Below, piece by piece: positions 32,762 through 41,732 of a DNA stretch of 45,762 nucleotides (positions are counted from its first letter, which is position 1; each line of letters opens with the position of its first letter). The DNA comes from W1P20-047 sp045118335 (GTDB lineage: Bacteria > Actinomycetota > Coriobacteriia > Coriobacteriales > Eggerthellaceae). A model generated the notes under the pieces. That model ran no database searches, had not been told where the DNA came from, and saw only the letters and a program-made list of their open reading frames with translations. Made by a program: the position numbers and the translations under genes. The stretch spans positions 1 through 45,762 of the forward strand of contig JBGUXY010000044.1 in the NCBI GenBank assembly GCA_045118335.1, in the 5' to 3' direction.

Positions 32762-32883
32762 TCATGACTGGGGCGGATATAAAATGCGCGCAGCCCTGCG
32801 TCTTCGCATCTCGTTTGTGTTCTGTGGATTTATTCGTGCCTGTAGTTTGAAGGGTGATTTGCTACAGTATTAGGAGCGAATCT

Positions 32884-32940
32884 CTGGGCTCGGGACCGCG
32901 CTGGCCCTGGGCTGGGGACCGCGCTGGCCTCGGGCTGGGG
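32884..32940. repeat. 23-bp GC-rich tandem repeat
   Basis: Two nearly identical 23-bp units (32884-32906 and 32907-32929, one mismatch) are followed by a partial third. They lie about 110 bp upstream of rsmI. Confidence 0.75.
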
Positions 32941-33047
32941 GAAGGGGCGAGTCTGCATTCGGAGGGGTGATCGAGCCACGTGCGGGGAGCGCGAGTTCAG
33001 TAAGCTGCTTGGATGGGGAACGTGTTGTCATCTTAGAGGTGAAGATC

Positions 33048-34088
33048 ATGGGCAACGAGGTTGAAAGGCTGGAGAAGCGCATCGAAGGCATGGGCTTGGG
33101 TGACATGGTGCGTGCGAGCAGGGAAGCGTCTGCGCGAGCCGATGAAGACCATGCACAGGGAGGCAAACCAGCGAAGCGCAACCAGACTGCATTCGGGTCG
33201 GCATTTGCGGCGGGGCGGGGTACCGAAGGCAAGCTCGTGATCTGTCCCACGCCCATAGGCAATCTGGGCGACATGTCGCAGCGGGCTATCAATGCTCTCA
33301 AGGGCGCCAATGTCGTGTGCGCCGAAGATACGCGCGTGACCGGCAAGTTACTTGCAGCTTTCGGGATCAGCACGCGGCTCGAGCGGCTTGACGAAAACAC
33401 GATAGGCCAGCGTGTTCAAAGCATCGTGCAGCGCGTGGCCGATGGCGAGTCCATAGCGTATTGCACCGATGCAGGAATGCCCGGGGTGTCCGATCCTGGT
33501 CAGCGTCTGGTGGCGGCCGCACGCCAAGAGGGTTTGCACGTGGATGTGCTCCCTGGGCCCACCGCAGTGTCCACGGCTTATGTGGCCAGCGGTTTCACGT
33601 GCCCACGGTTTTATTTCGGCGGGTTCTTCCCGCGAAAGGTGGGGGAGCGGCGTTCTATGCTCGAAGCGCTGCGCCAGCTTGATGCGGTACTGCTGTTCTA
33701 CGAAAGCCCGCATCGGCTGGTGGACGCATTGCGGGTGGTGGCAGACGTGTTTCCGCATCGGCTCGTTGCCGTGTGCCGCGAGCTCACGAAACTGCACGAG
33801 GAAGTGGTCCTGGGAAGCGCCGCCGATCTGGCCTCGCGTTTTGCCGAACGAGAAGCAGAAGGTGGAGTGAAGGGCGAAATCGTGCTCGTGGTGGATGCGC
33901 CGGGCGACAGTGAGCATGCTGCCGATGTCGAAGAATCGCGTGCGAATGCATCTGTGCGCGCCGCCGAGCTCGTGGCAGATGGCATGCGCGCCAAGCAGGT
34001 GTCCAAGCAGCTGGTGCAGGAATTTGGCCTGGCACGCAACGAGGCTTACGATTTGGCATTGGATGCCATGCGGGAGGTCGAGAGCTAG
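33048..34088 (+). CDS. rsmI: 16S rRNA (cytidine1402-2'-O)-methyltransferase
   Basis: A 346-aa SAM-dependent enzyme of the tetrapyrrole-methylase fold that methylates the ribose of C1402 in the decoding centre of 16S rRNA. Family motifs are clear: PTPIGNLGDMS, AEDTRVTGKLL, the SAM-loop YCTDAGMPGVSDPG, LPGPTAVSTAYVASGF and FYESPHRL. The start at 33048 has GAGGTGA at proper spacing; an earlier ATG is less likely. The protein has about 62 charged residues before the conserved core, where most RsmI proteins have about ten, so it carries an extra N-terminal arm of unknown use. No partner gene is adjacent. Confidence 0.95.
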   Translation: MGNEVERLEKRIEGMGLGDMVRASREASARADEDHAQGGKPAKRNQTAFGSAFAAGRGTEGKLVICPTPIGNLGDMSQRAINALKGANVVCAEDTRVTGKLLAAFGISTRLERLDENTIGQRVQSIVQRVADGESIAYCTDAGMPGVSDPGQRLVAAARQEGLHVDVLPGPTAVSTAYVASGFTCPRFYFGGFFPRKVGERRSMLEALRQLDAVLLFYESPHRLVDALRVVADVFPHRLVAVCRELTKLHEEVVLGSAADLASRFAEREAEGGVKGEIVLVVDAPGDSEHAADVEESRANASVRAAELVADGMRAKQVSKQLVQEFGLARNEAYDLALDAMREVES

Positions 34089-34340
34089 CTGCTTGCCTCG
34101 CGATGGGGTTTCGATATGGCTAACGAGGTCTTCGATCCGGCCTTAGCTGCCATGCGGGGGCGCGAGAGTTCGAAGTCTCTCTTGGCGACGGGCTTCTAGA
34201 TTGCCAACGGGGGTTGTGAGTTGGCCTTGCCTGTCACTCGGGAGTGAAACCTGATAGCTTTCCTCCTCGATTGGGTCCGAAGTATTCAAAAGCGTACATG
34301 GCAAAACATAGAATGCACGAAACGGGGAAAAGGAGTTCGC

Positions 34341-34916
34341 ATGGCGAGTTCTTCTCGCATCGCAAAGCAGGCGGAAAAGCTCATATTCGTGGACGATATG
34401 GAAGTGTGGGTCATCCGCAAGAACGTGAAGAACATGCGTGTGCATGTTACCTCGCCCGACGCACGCATCGAAGTTACGGCTGCGCCATGCGTTCCCGAAG
34501 AAGAGATCAGGCGGTTTTTGCGCGAAAAGAGCGGCTGGATCGTTCGCAACCAGAAAAAGATCCTTGATTCCCCCATGTCGCGGGCCGAATACGCTTCGAA
34601 AGAGGAAATCGAGGAGTGGCGAACAATCGTGAAAGCCCTCGTGCCGCCTCTTGTCGAGAAGTGGGAACCCATCATGGGCGTGAAAGTGGGCTCTCTTGCT
34701 TACCGCAACATGCGCAGCCGATGGGGGAGCTGTCAACCATCGACGGGTCGGGTTTGCATCAACATCCGCTTGGCGCTTTATCCCCCGAAATGCTTGGAGT
34801 ACGTGGTGGTTCACGAGCTCTGTCATTTTCTGGAATCCGGTCATGGCTCCCGATTCAAGGCTCTCATGACCCAGTACCTGCCTGGATGGGAAGACGCCCG
34901 CAGGCTGCTGCGTTAG
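34341..34916 (+). CDS. YgjP-like (SprT/DUF45-type) zinc metallopeptidase
   Basis: A 191-aa protein of the YgjP/WLM-related metallopeptidase family. Its zinc site is HELCH (158-162) with a third histidine at H168 in SGHGSRF, and the family signature RSRWGSC is at about 126-131. The N-terminal half is beta-rich (WVIRKNVKNMRVHV, then RREKSGWI), as in YgjP. AGGAG lies six bases before the ATG. In E. coli the related protein's role is poorly defined. The last codons form the beginning of a tandem repeat that continues into the intergenic DNA (see the repeat entry). It stands alone, 250 bp after rsmI. Confidence 0.9.
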   Translation: MASSSRIAKQAEKLIFVDDMEVWVIRKNVKNMRVHVTSPDARIEVTAAPCVPEEEIRRFLREKSGWIVRNQKKILDSPMSRAEYASKEEIEEWRTIVKALVPPLVEKWEPIMGVKVGSLAYRNMRSRWGSCQPSTGRVCINIRLALYPPKCLEYVVVHELCHFLESGHGSRFKALMTQYLPGWEDARRLLR

Positions 34917-35090
34917 GCCTCGCGGGCTCCTGTGATAGGGTACGCAGGTGCTGCGCCAGGGCGTGCAGGCTCCTTTGCTGGGTTTCAGGCTGCTGCGCTA
35001 GGGCCCGCGGGCTCCTACGATAGGGCACGCAAGCTGCCGCACTGGGTTCTTCGCACTTCCTGCGATAAGGCTAGCAAGCTGCTGCGCTGG
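34902..35090. repeat. About 43-bp tandem repeats starting inside the YgjP-like gene
   Basis: Units begin at 34902, 34946, 34987, 35031 and 35076 (last one partial) with a shared start A(G/A)GCTGCTGCG. The best pair is unit 1 and unit 3, each 44 bp with GCGGGCTCCT and GATAGGG in common. The first unit includes the last codons and stop of the YgjP-like gene, so the array seems to have expanded from the gene end. No gene is supported in the rest of 34917-35410. Confidence 0.75.
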
Positions 35091-35241
35091 ACGAAGCCCG
35101 CTTTCGTACTCTTCTCAGCCAAGCCTGTGTTCACGAACCAAGCAGGATTTACGATGGCGCACCACATCTGGTCGCATGCCTGCGTTCCCAAGGGCGTCCA
35201 TGTGGGCTAAACACATTCTGCACATATGGGGATATGCGGTG

Positions 35242-35264
35242 AAATACCAGTTCAGACGGTATTT
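35242..35264. promoter_or_regulatory. Operator-like inverted repeat upstream of the cell-wall gene
   Basis: AAATACC (35242-35248) and GGTATTT (35258-35264) flank a nine-base spacer and lie about 45 bp upstream of the -35 box of the next promoter. It may bind a regulator. Confidence 0.4.
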
Positions 35265-35309
35265 ACCAGATATTTCTACACGTTTTCAACACGCGATGGC
35301 ACACTGTGT

Positions 35310-35339
35310 TTGTTGCCGAAAAACACCATCCATTATAAT
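35310..35339 (+). promoter_or_regulatory. Promoter of the PcsB-like gene
   Basis: TTGTTG (35310-35315) and TATAAT (35334-35339) are separated by 18 bp, giving a leader of about 65 nt before the start at 35411. Confidence 0.65.
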
Positions 35340-35410
35340 AGGCACAACCGAAAAGCGAAATCCAGAAGGGCGTTTGCCGGTGGCAGGCGGCTTTCGTTGG
35401 GAGCATTGCA

Positions 35411-36697
35411 ATGGCACTACAATCGCACAGCACGCAATGTGGCGACGCGCGCACGGCTACGTTGACCGGGCCACTCACCATTCACGACCGACTCACGCTC
35501 ATGACGTTCATGGCTTGCATTGCCTGCTGCCTGGCGTTGGTGGTTGCCCCGTTCGCCTTGCCGATGCAGACTGCGTATGCCGATGATGCAGAAGAGCTTC
35601 ATGCCCAGGCGGGGCAGCTGCAGCAAGAGGCCGAGCAATTGCAGGCAACGGCGAACGAGCTGCAGGTGCAGGTTGAAGCCACGGCTGTCGAATACAACGA
35701 CGCCGTCGCCCGTGCCGACGAATTGCAAGCGCAGGTTGATGACTTGCAGGTTCAGGTTGACGAGACCCAGGGTCGCATCGACGAGCTCGATGCCGAATTG
35801 CCTGGCCAGCAGGAGCGCTCGGCCCAGTCGGTTCGAACGCTCTACGTCATGCAACAGGAAGGCTTCGGGCTTCTCGAGGTCATCTTGGCCAGCGAGACGC
35901 TCGACGATTTTCTCACGCGCTACGAATACGTGGATTGCATGAACTCGCACAACAATTCGGAGCTGCACAGGCTCGAGGACATGATCGAAGAGCTGGGGCA
36001 ACAGCGCGAACAGCTGCAGGAGCAGCAGGCCGAGCTGCAGGAGCAGCAGGCCGAAGCCCAGGCGGAAGTCGAACGTGCGGAAGCAGCGCTTGTCGAAGCG
36101 CAGGCAGCACGCGAAGCCGCTTCCGCAGCTGCCGTCGCGAAAGCTCAAGAGCAGGCGGCAGCAGAATACGCAGCCGAGATGGCCGAGCAGGAGCGTGCCG
36201 CCAAGGCCACCGTGCAGGAAACGGGCGAAAGCGAAGCCGTTGACGCGGAAAACGATGCCATGGAGCAGCCCGAAACCGAAGAACCCGAAGAGGTTACCGA
36301 GACCGTGCAGGAAGACGATGTGGAGTGGTCGAGCGAGCGCGACGCATTCATCGCCGAATGGTCTGGCCGTATCGACAGCTACCTGGCAGGCTCGCCCATG
36401 GCGGGGCAGGGTAGCACCTTTGCCGCCGCCGCGTGGGATTCTGGCGTGGATCCGCGCTGGTCACCTGCCATTTCCACGGTGGAAAGCTCCACGGGCGCCA
36501 TCTGCTTCATGCCCTATAACGCCTGGGGCTGGGGCAGCTATAGCTTCGGTTCTTGGGAAGAGGCCATTCCCGCTCATGTGGCGTATCTGGGAAGCATGTA
36601 CGGCTCCACCATCACGCCCGAAGCCGCTTCCATCTACTGCCCACCCAACGCCACCTTCTGGTACAACCGCTGCCTCGAGGAAATGAACAAGATCTAG
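35411..36697 (+). CDS. Secreted coiled-coil protein with lysozyme-like C-terminal domain (PcsB/CwlO-like)
   Basis: A 428-aa secreted protein. It has a long N-region, a hydrophobic core at about 31-50 and a likely cleavage after AYA (57). Residues about 60-265 form a long coiled coil rich in Gln, Glu and Ala with an interruption around 145-190, as in the N-terminal halves of PcsB, CwlO and RipC. An acidic linker follows. The C-terminal 125 residues carry GVDPRWSPAISTVESSTG and NAWGWGS, the layout of a lysozyme/glucosaminidase-like fold with the likely catalytic Glu in VESS. It probably acts in cell-wall remodelling at division. The leader has a consensus promoter, and GGGAG is seven bases before the ATG. 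FtsEX-like genes, usual partners, are not nearby. Confidence 0.88.
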   Translation: MALQSHSTQCGDARTATLTGPLTIHDRLTLMTFMACIACCLALVVAPFALPMQTAYADDAEELHAQAGQLQQEAEQLQATANELQVQVEATAVEYNDAVARADELQAQVDDLQVQVDETQGRIDELDAELPGQQERSAQSVRTLYVMQQEGFGLLEVILASETLDDFLTRYEYVDCMNSHNNSELHRLEDMIEELGQQREQLQEQQAELQEQQAEAQAEVERAEAALVEAQAAREAASAAAVAKAQEQAAAEYAAEMAEQERAAKATVQETGESEAVDAENDAMEQPETEEPEEVTETVQEDDVEWSSERDAFIAEWSGRIDSYLAGSPMAGQGSTFAAAAWDSGVDPRWSPAISTVESSTGAICFMPYNAWGWGSYSFGSWEEAIPAHVAYLGSMYGSTITPEAASIYCPPNATFWYNRCLEEMNKI

Positions 36698-37029
36698 GAA
36701 AGCCAGATCTCGTCTTGGCGAAATAGGTTTTCATAACGCAACCATTCCGAGTTTATCGAAGGATTTGCCTGCTAGCTATCTCCAGTACAGCTTTGCCATT
36801 GCAGCTAGTGTTTCATGGGGGTTTCGAGGCGTACAGTTTGCATGTCGATATGCTTTGGACGCTTGCAAGCTGTCAGTCTCTGGGGCACAATCGCAATTCG
36901 CATGATAATTCCCGCAGTATGAATCGTGATGCAAAACGCGTTTTCATCGAGGTGAGGAGCGAATGGACGCGAAGCCGTAGTTTATCGGGTTCGCTGCCAA
37001 GATAAGCGATGAAGACAGAGGAGCATGGC
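36698..37029. other. Intergenic region upstream of glyA
   Basis: A 332-bp gap with no supported gene. TTGCAA with a CACAAT 17 bp later (around 36869-36897) is a weak promoter candidate for glyA. I looked for glycine, THF and SAM riboswitch cores and did not find the conserved parts. Confidence 0.3.
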
Positions 37030-38283
37030 ATGGCCCTTGAATACCTGAAGAAAAGCGACCCGGAGGTAGCCGATATCCTGGCCGCGGAACTCACCCGCGA
37101 GCGCAATACCATCGAGCTCATCGCGTCGGAAAACGTCGTGAGCCGTGGCGTGATGGAGGCCGTTGGCAGCGTGCTCACGAACAAGTACGCCGAAGGTTAT
37201 TCCGGTAGGCGCTACTACGGTGGCTGCGAAAAGGTCGACCTGGTGGAAACCTTGGCCATCGAACGTGCGAAGGCCCTGTTCAACTGCCAGTTTGCAAACG
37301 TACAGCCCCATTCGGGATCGCAGGCGAACTATGCGGCGTATGCAGCCGTCGTCAAGCCGGGAGATACGGTACTGGGCATGAGCCTGGACAACGGTGGCCA
37401 TCTGACTCATGGTTCTCCGGTCAATTACTCGGGCAAGCTCTACAACATGGTGGCCTATGGCCTGGGCGAAGATGAGCGCATCGACTACGACCAGGTCGAA
37501 CGCTTGGCGAAAGAGCATCGTCCGCAGCTGATCATTGCGGGCGCTTCGGCTTATCCGCGCATCATCGATTTCGAGCGTTTCGAGCAGATTGCGCGTGAAG
37601 TTGGCGCTTACCTGATGGTGGACATGGCCCATATCGCGGGCCTGGTCGCTGCGGGCCTGCATCCCAATCCGCTGCATCATGCCGATATCGTTACCTCGAC
37701 CACGCACAAGACCCTGCGCGGCCCGCGTGGTGGCATCATCCTCACCAACAACGAAGAAATCGCAAAGCGCATCGACAGCGCCATATTCCCAGGTAGCCAG
37801 GGTGGTCCGCTCATGCACGTGATTGCCGGCAAGGCCGTGGCCTTCGGCGAGGCGCTCTCGCGCGAATACTGCGACTACATCGAAGCCGTGGTGGCGAACT
37901 GCGCCGCCATGGGTGAAGCGGTGGCGGCTGGCGGTTTGCGCTTGGTTTCGGGTGGCACCGACAACCACCTGTGCCTTGTCGACCTTACGGCTTCGGGCAT
38001 CACCGGCAAAGACGCCGAAAAGTTGCTGGAAGGCGTGGGCTTGACGGCGAACAAGAACACCATTCCGAACGAGACCCGTTCCGTGTACGTGGCGAGTGGT
38101 ATCCGCATCGGGTCTGCCGCCGCAACCTCGCGTGGTCTGAATGCCGACGACTTCCGCGTGGTCGGCACGGCAATTGCCGAAACCGTCTTGAACGCGGAAA
38201 ACCCGGTAAAACTCAACGAGATCCGCGCTCGCGTTCAGCGTATCATCGACGCTCATCCTCTCTATTCCGATTTGGAGTACTAG
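37030..38283 (+). CDS. glyA: Serine hydroxymethyltransferase
   Basis: A 417-aa PLP enzyme that interconverts serine and glycine with tetrahydrofolate, the main supply of one-carbon units. The PLP-binding lysine is K227 in THKTLRGPRGG, and other conserved segments are present: IASENVVS, NKYAEGYSGRRYYGGC, VQPHSGSQAN, DMAHIAGLVA and LPxT-like folate-site residues. Length is usual. The start at 37030 is preferred because AGAGGAG is six bases upstream; a second ATG seven codons earlier has no site. It is followed 115 bp later by the DUF554 gene. Nothing unusual is seen. Confidence 0.98.
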   Translation: MALEYLKKSDPEVADILAAELTRERNTIELIASENVVSRGVMEAVGSVLTNKYAEGYSGRRYYGGCEKVDLVETLAIERAKALFNCQFANVQPHSGSQANYAAYAAVVKPGDTVLGMSLDNGGHLTHGSPVNYSGKLYNMVAYGLGEDERIDYDQVERLAKEHRPQLIIAGASAYPRIIDFERFEQIAREVGAYLMVDMAHIAGLVAAGLHPNPLHHADIVTSTTHKTLRGPRGGIILTNNEEIAKRIDSAIFPGSQGGPLMHVIAGKAVAFGEALSREYCDYIEAVVANCAAMGEAVAAGGLRLVSGGTDNHLCLVDLTASGITGKDAEKLLEGVGLTANKNTIPNETRSVYVASGIRIGSAAATSRGLNADDFRVVGTAIAETVLNAENPVKLNEIRARVQRIIDAHPLYSDLEY

Positions 38284-38398
38284 AGCCCGGGTTCCGATTG
38301 CGCGGCTGCGCGTTTCGCACAACAACCTTCCAAGGAGCGGGTTTTCCGTGCGTGAAAGGCTTTTATTTGCAGGTTGGTCGTAAGGGAAGGGCTCGACG

Positions 38399-39124
38399 AT
38401 GCCGGGAACCGGTACCATCATCAACGTCGTCGCCATCGTCGTCGCTGGCGTAATCGGTGTTCTCGGCGGTCGGCTTCTAAACGAGCGTCTGCAAGAGGGT
38501 TTGGTCAGGGCGGCTGGCATCTGCGTGGTCTTCATCGGCGCTGCGGGGGCGATGCAGGGGATGCTTTCCGTAAGTGGTGGTTCCCTCGTTTCCGGCATGT
38601 CGCTGTTCATCGTCGTGAGCCTGCTGCTCGGGACGCTGGTGGGGGAGATAGCCGACCTCGATGCGCTCGTCAGGCGCTTTGGAGACTGGCTGAAGCTCAA
38701 GACGGGTAATTCCGACGATCGCGGGTTCGTCGATGCGTTCGTGACGGCTTCCATCACGGTGTGCATCGGGGCCATGGCCGTGGTCGGGTCCGTGGAAGAT
38801 GGCATGATGGGCGATTATTCGATTCTCGCCACCAAGGCCGTGCTCGATTTCATCATCATCTTGGTCATGACGTGCTCGCTCGGCAAGGGCGCTGCGTTCT
38901 CGGCCATTCCCGTGGGCTTGTTCCAAGGGTCTATTACGGCGTTGGCGGTGTTCGTGAAGCCACTCATGACCGAGCCCGCCCTGGCGGCATTGTCTCTAGT
39001 TGGGGGAATCCTCATCTTCTGCGTAGGGGTTAATTTGGTATGGGATAGCAAGCTGCGCGTGGCGAATATGCTCCCTGCCATAATCGTGGCGCCAGCGCTC
39101 ACGTTTTTACCCATAGTCTGGTGA
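38399..39124 (+). CDS. DUF554-family membrane protein (YqgA/YdfK-like)
   Basis: A 241-aa polytopic protein with about seven hydrophobic segments. It matches the DUF554 family throughout: the opening GTIINVVAIVVAGVIG, the glycine-rich IGAAGAMQG, a TASITVCIGAMAVVGSVEDG segment and a closing FCVGVNLV. Family members are small inner-membrane proteins thought to be transporters, with no proven substrate. GGAAGGG lies eight bases before the ATG. It sits between glyA and the MATE pump in the same direction but is probably separately expressed. Confidence 0.9.
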   Translation: MPGTGTIINVVAIVVAGVIGVLGGRLLNERLQEGLVRAAGICVVFIGAAGAMQGMLSVSGGSLVSGMSLFIVVSLLLGTLVGEIADLDALVRRFGDWLKLKTGNSDDRGFVDAFVTASITVCIGAMAVVGSVEDGMMGDYSILATKAVLDFIIILVMTCSLGKGAAFSAIPVGLFQGSITALAVFVKPLMTEPALAALSLVGGILIFCVGVNLVWDSKLRVANMLPAIIVAPALTFLPIVW

Positions 39125-39181
39125 GTCCTGCGCCAAATCGTGCCCACATTGTGTCAATTCCGTCTTAGCAGTGCATGAGGA

Positions 39182-39209
39182 TTCCAATGCGTCGATGCGG
39201 TGCTATTGT
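39182..39209 (+). promoter_or_regulatory. Possible extended -10 promoter of the MATE gene
   Basis: TTCCAA (39182-39187) and TATTGT (39204-39209) are 16 bp apart, and TGC directly precedes the -10, giving an extended -10. The MATE start is 36 bp downstream. Confidence 0.4.
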
Positions 39210-39245
39210 GTCTGAGGTTTACAGCGTTTCAATGGGAATTAGGTC

Positions 39246-40709
39246 ATGACAGGGGAAATCGAAGCAAAATCGGAGCGCAAGGCGCTTTCCACCGATCGGC
39301 TGGGGAAGAAGTCGATTCTGAAGCTGTTGTTCGAATTCTCGATCCCGGCGATCATCATGATGTCGTTCAACGCGCTCTACAACATCGTCGACTCCATATT
39401 CCTGGGTCAGGCTGTGGGCGATGCCGGCATTGCGGTTACCACGTTGGCGTTTCCCATCATGATCATCCTCATGGGCCTCTCCGCGCTGGCCGGGCAGGGT
39501 GGCAACGCGCTGGCAGCCATCAAGCTGGGCGAGGACCGTATCGACGAGGTTGAGCGCACCGTTGGCAATACGGTGCTGCTGCTGCTCATCATCTCGGGCG
39601 TCATCTGCATATCGGGTATCGTGCTCATCGACCCGCTCCTGGCAATCGTGGGTACCACCGACGAGCTGTACGACATGACGAAGCTCTTCGTGCAGATCAT
39701 CATGATCGGTTACGTGTTCCAGTGCGTGGGCATGGGCGCGAACAATTTCCTGCGCACGGAAGGCAAGCCCATGCTGGCTTTGGGGACCAGCGTTTTGGGC
39801 ACCGTGGTCTGCATCGTGCTCAACTACCTGCTCGTGATGGTTGTGGGTTGGGGCGTGGCAGGCTCTGCGGTTGCCACCATTACCGGTCAGGGATGCGGCA
39901 TGATTCCGGTGATCTGGTACCTTGCACGTGGCAAAAATGCTCCGTTCCATTTGCGTCTGAACTGCATGAAGCCCGATGTTCGCCTGTGGGGAATCATTCT
40001 CTCGCTGGGTGTCGCGTCGTTTATCATGCAGGTGGCCAACGCCGTCATCAACACCATCTTGAATCAAACGCTGGCTCATTACGGCGCGCTTGACCCCATC
40101 GGTGCGAGTGGTGCGCTTGCAGCCATCGGCGTGGCGGGTCGCGTCAACGCCTTTGCCTTCATGCCGGCAATTGGCGTGCTCATGGGTGCGCAGACGCTCA
40201 TCGGCTTCAATTACGGTGCCCGGCTGTGGAAGCGCGTGCAGCAGGCCTTCTGGCTTGGCGTGCTGTTCGCGTCGGTTATCATCACGTCGTTTTTCGTGCT
40301 CATCCACATCATTCCGGGGCCGATCGTGCGGCTTTTCGGCGTTTCCGGCGACCTCGAGGCGTTTTGCATCTATGCGCTGACGGTGATGACGCTCGTGTTC
40401 CCGCTGGTCGGCTTCCAGATCATGAGCTCGAACTACTTCCAATCAACCGGCCAGCCCATGAAGGCAGCGCTGCTAAGCCTCACGCGTCAGGTGCTCTTCC
40501 TGATCCCGCTGCTCTTGCTGCTGCCGCGCTTCCTTCCGGGCTTCGTCGATGTCACCCCACTGCAAGCGGTCTGCTTCACGTATCCTACGGCGGACCTGCT
40601 CTCTGTCTTGACAACGAGCGCGTTCATCATTCCCGAGCTGTTCAGGCTCAGACGGTTGGAGCGCGAAGACCATTCGTCACCACTGCTCGACCCCGATGAC
40701 ATCGGATGA
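39246..40709 (+). CDS. MATE family efflux transporter
   Basis: A 487-aa polytopic protein with twelve hydrophobic helices, the usual MATE number. It couples Na+ or H+ entry to export of drugs, metabolites or cell-wall lipids. Family segments include the N-terminal SIPAIIMMSFNALYNIVDSIFLG and the repeated second half GPIVRLFGV; NFLRTEGKPMLA is typical of the NorM/DinF/Vmr relatives in anaerobic actinobacteria and Firmicutes. The ATG at 39246 follows a weak TTAGG site. It is 21 nt before mazG and probably on the same transcript. Substrate cannot be told. Confidence 0.93.
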   Translation: MTGEIEAKSERKALSTDRLGKKSILKLLFEFSIPAIIMMSFNALYNIVDSIFLGQAVGDAGIAVTTLAFPIMIILMGLSALAGQGGNALAAIKLGEDRIDEVERTVGNTVLLLLIISGVICISGIVLIDPLLAIVGTTDELYDMTKLFVQIIMIGYVFQCVGMGANNFLRTEGKPMLALGTSVLGTVVCIVLNYLLVMVVGWGVAGSAVATITGQGCGMIPVIWYLARGKNAPFHLRLNCMKPDVRLWGIILSLGVASFIMQVANAVINTILNQTLAHYGALDPIGASGALAAIGVAGRVNAFAFMPAIGVLMGAQTLIGFNYGARLWKRVQQAFWLGVLFASVIITSFFVLIHIIPGPIVRLFGVSGDLEAFCIYALTVMTLVFPLVGFQIMSSNYFQSTGQPMKAALLSLTRQVLFLIPLLLLLPRFLPGFVDVTPLQAVCFTYPTADLLSVLTTSAFIIPELFRLRRLEREDHSSPLLDPDDIG

Positions 40710-40730
40710 TTATTATCTGAGAGGCTCCTG

Positions 40731-41642
40731 ATGGAAAGCAACGAAGGCAAAGAGCGCTATCTCGGTGTTCCCACTCCCGAAAGCAGCCAGCGCCATCCCG
40801 AATACGACATGTTCGTTAAAAACATCGCGAACCTCAGATCGCCGGGCGGTTGCCCATGGGATCGGAAGCAGACGCATGCTTCCATAGCGAAGAACATGTT
40901 GGAAGAGGCCTATGAAGCCGTGGCTGCCATAGAGGAAGGCGATGTCGAGCACCTGCGGGAAGAGCTTGGCGACGTGCTGCTGGAAGTGGTATTGCAAGCC
41001 CAGATTGCCGCAGATGCAGGCGAGTTCACCATCGAGGATGTGGCGCACGACGTGAACGAGAAGATCATAAGGCGCCATCCTCACGTCTATGGGGCTCAGG
41101 CGGCTTTCGCGGCTGCAGGCTTGAGCGAAGAGGAAATCACCGATGCCGACGGAGTCGAAGATCTGTGGCAGGTGATAAAGGCTCACGAACGCAAGATGAG
41201 GGAAGCGGACCGTGCGCAGAAGCGGAAGGAAGCAGGGCTTGACCCCGATATGCCGGCAGGCTTGCTCGACGGCGTTTCGGCGGGGCAGCCGGCGCTCATG
41301 GAAACCATGGAGATATCCCGCAAGGCCGTGGCGGTCGGTTTCGAGTGGGATACGACCGAGGACGTGTGGGACAAGGTGGCGGAAGAGATTGCCGAATTCA
41401 AGGCAGCCCCGCCGCGAAGCCGCGAAGCCGAGTTGGAGTTCGGCGATATCCTGTTCGCGCTCGTGAACGTGGCGCGCAAGGAGCATCTTGATGCCGAGAC
41501 CTGCCTGCGGGCCGCGAACGCGAAGTTCCGGTCGCGTTGGCAGCACATGGAGCAGGCGGCATACGAGCAAGGCTGCTCGATCGACGACTACGGCATCGAC
41601 GGCCTGGAAGAGCTCTGGCAGAAGGCGAAGGCGTCCGAATAG
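40731..41642 (+). CDS. mazG: Nucleoside triphosphate pyrophosphohydrolase
   Basis: A 303-aa MazG protein with two MazG-type helical domains, which hydrolyses NTPs to NMP and pyrophosphate, cleans non-canonical nucleotides and tempers (p)ppGpp signalling. The catalytic motif EExxE...ExxD is E58-E59-x2-E62 and E78-x2-D81, and RSPGGCPWD precedes it as in all MazG proteins. The second domain repeats the motif as EEIAEF and ELEFGDILF. GAGAGG lies six bases before the ATG. It follows the MATE gene by 21 nt. It ends before a 90-bp convergent gap that contains a hairpin. Confidence 0.96.
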   Translation: MESNEGKERYLGVPTPESSQRHPEYDMFVKNIANLRSPGGCPWDRKQTHASIAKNMLEEAYEAVAAIEEGDVEHLREELGDVLLEVVLQAQIAADAGEFTIEDVAHDVNEKIIRRHPHVYGAQAAFAAAGLSEEEITDADGVEDLWQVIKAHERKMREADRAQKRKEAGLDPDMPAGLLDGVSAGQPALMETMEISRKAVAVGFEWDTTEDVWDKVAEEIAEFKAAPPRSREAELEFGDILFALVNVARKEHLDAETCLRAANAKFRSRWQHMEQAAYEQGCSIDDYGIDGLEELWQKAKASE

Positions 41643-41669
41643 GGAAGCTGCCATTCGTCGCTTTCGGCT

Positions 41670-41701
41670 CCAGGGCCCCGCGCGCATCTGTCGCGCCCTG
41701 G
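41670..41701. terminator. Hairpin between convergent genes
   Basis: CCAGGGC (41670-41676) and GCCCTGG (41695-41701) form a perfect stem in the gap between mazG and the minus-strand pair. No U-run follows on either side. It may end both transcripts. Confidence 0.4.
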
Positions 41702-41732
41702 AATACGGTGCCCATGGCCACCTGTTCCGTTT

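Noticed and set aside
36698..37029. Riboswitch upstream of glyA (glycine, THF)
   Set aside because: The conserved cores are not present.
36982..38805. 607-aa minus-strand frame
   Set aside because: Shadow of glyA and the DUF554 gene.
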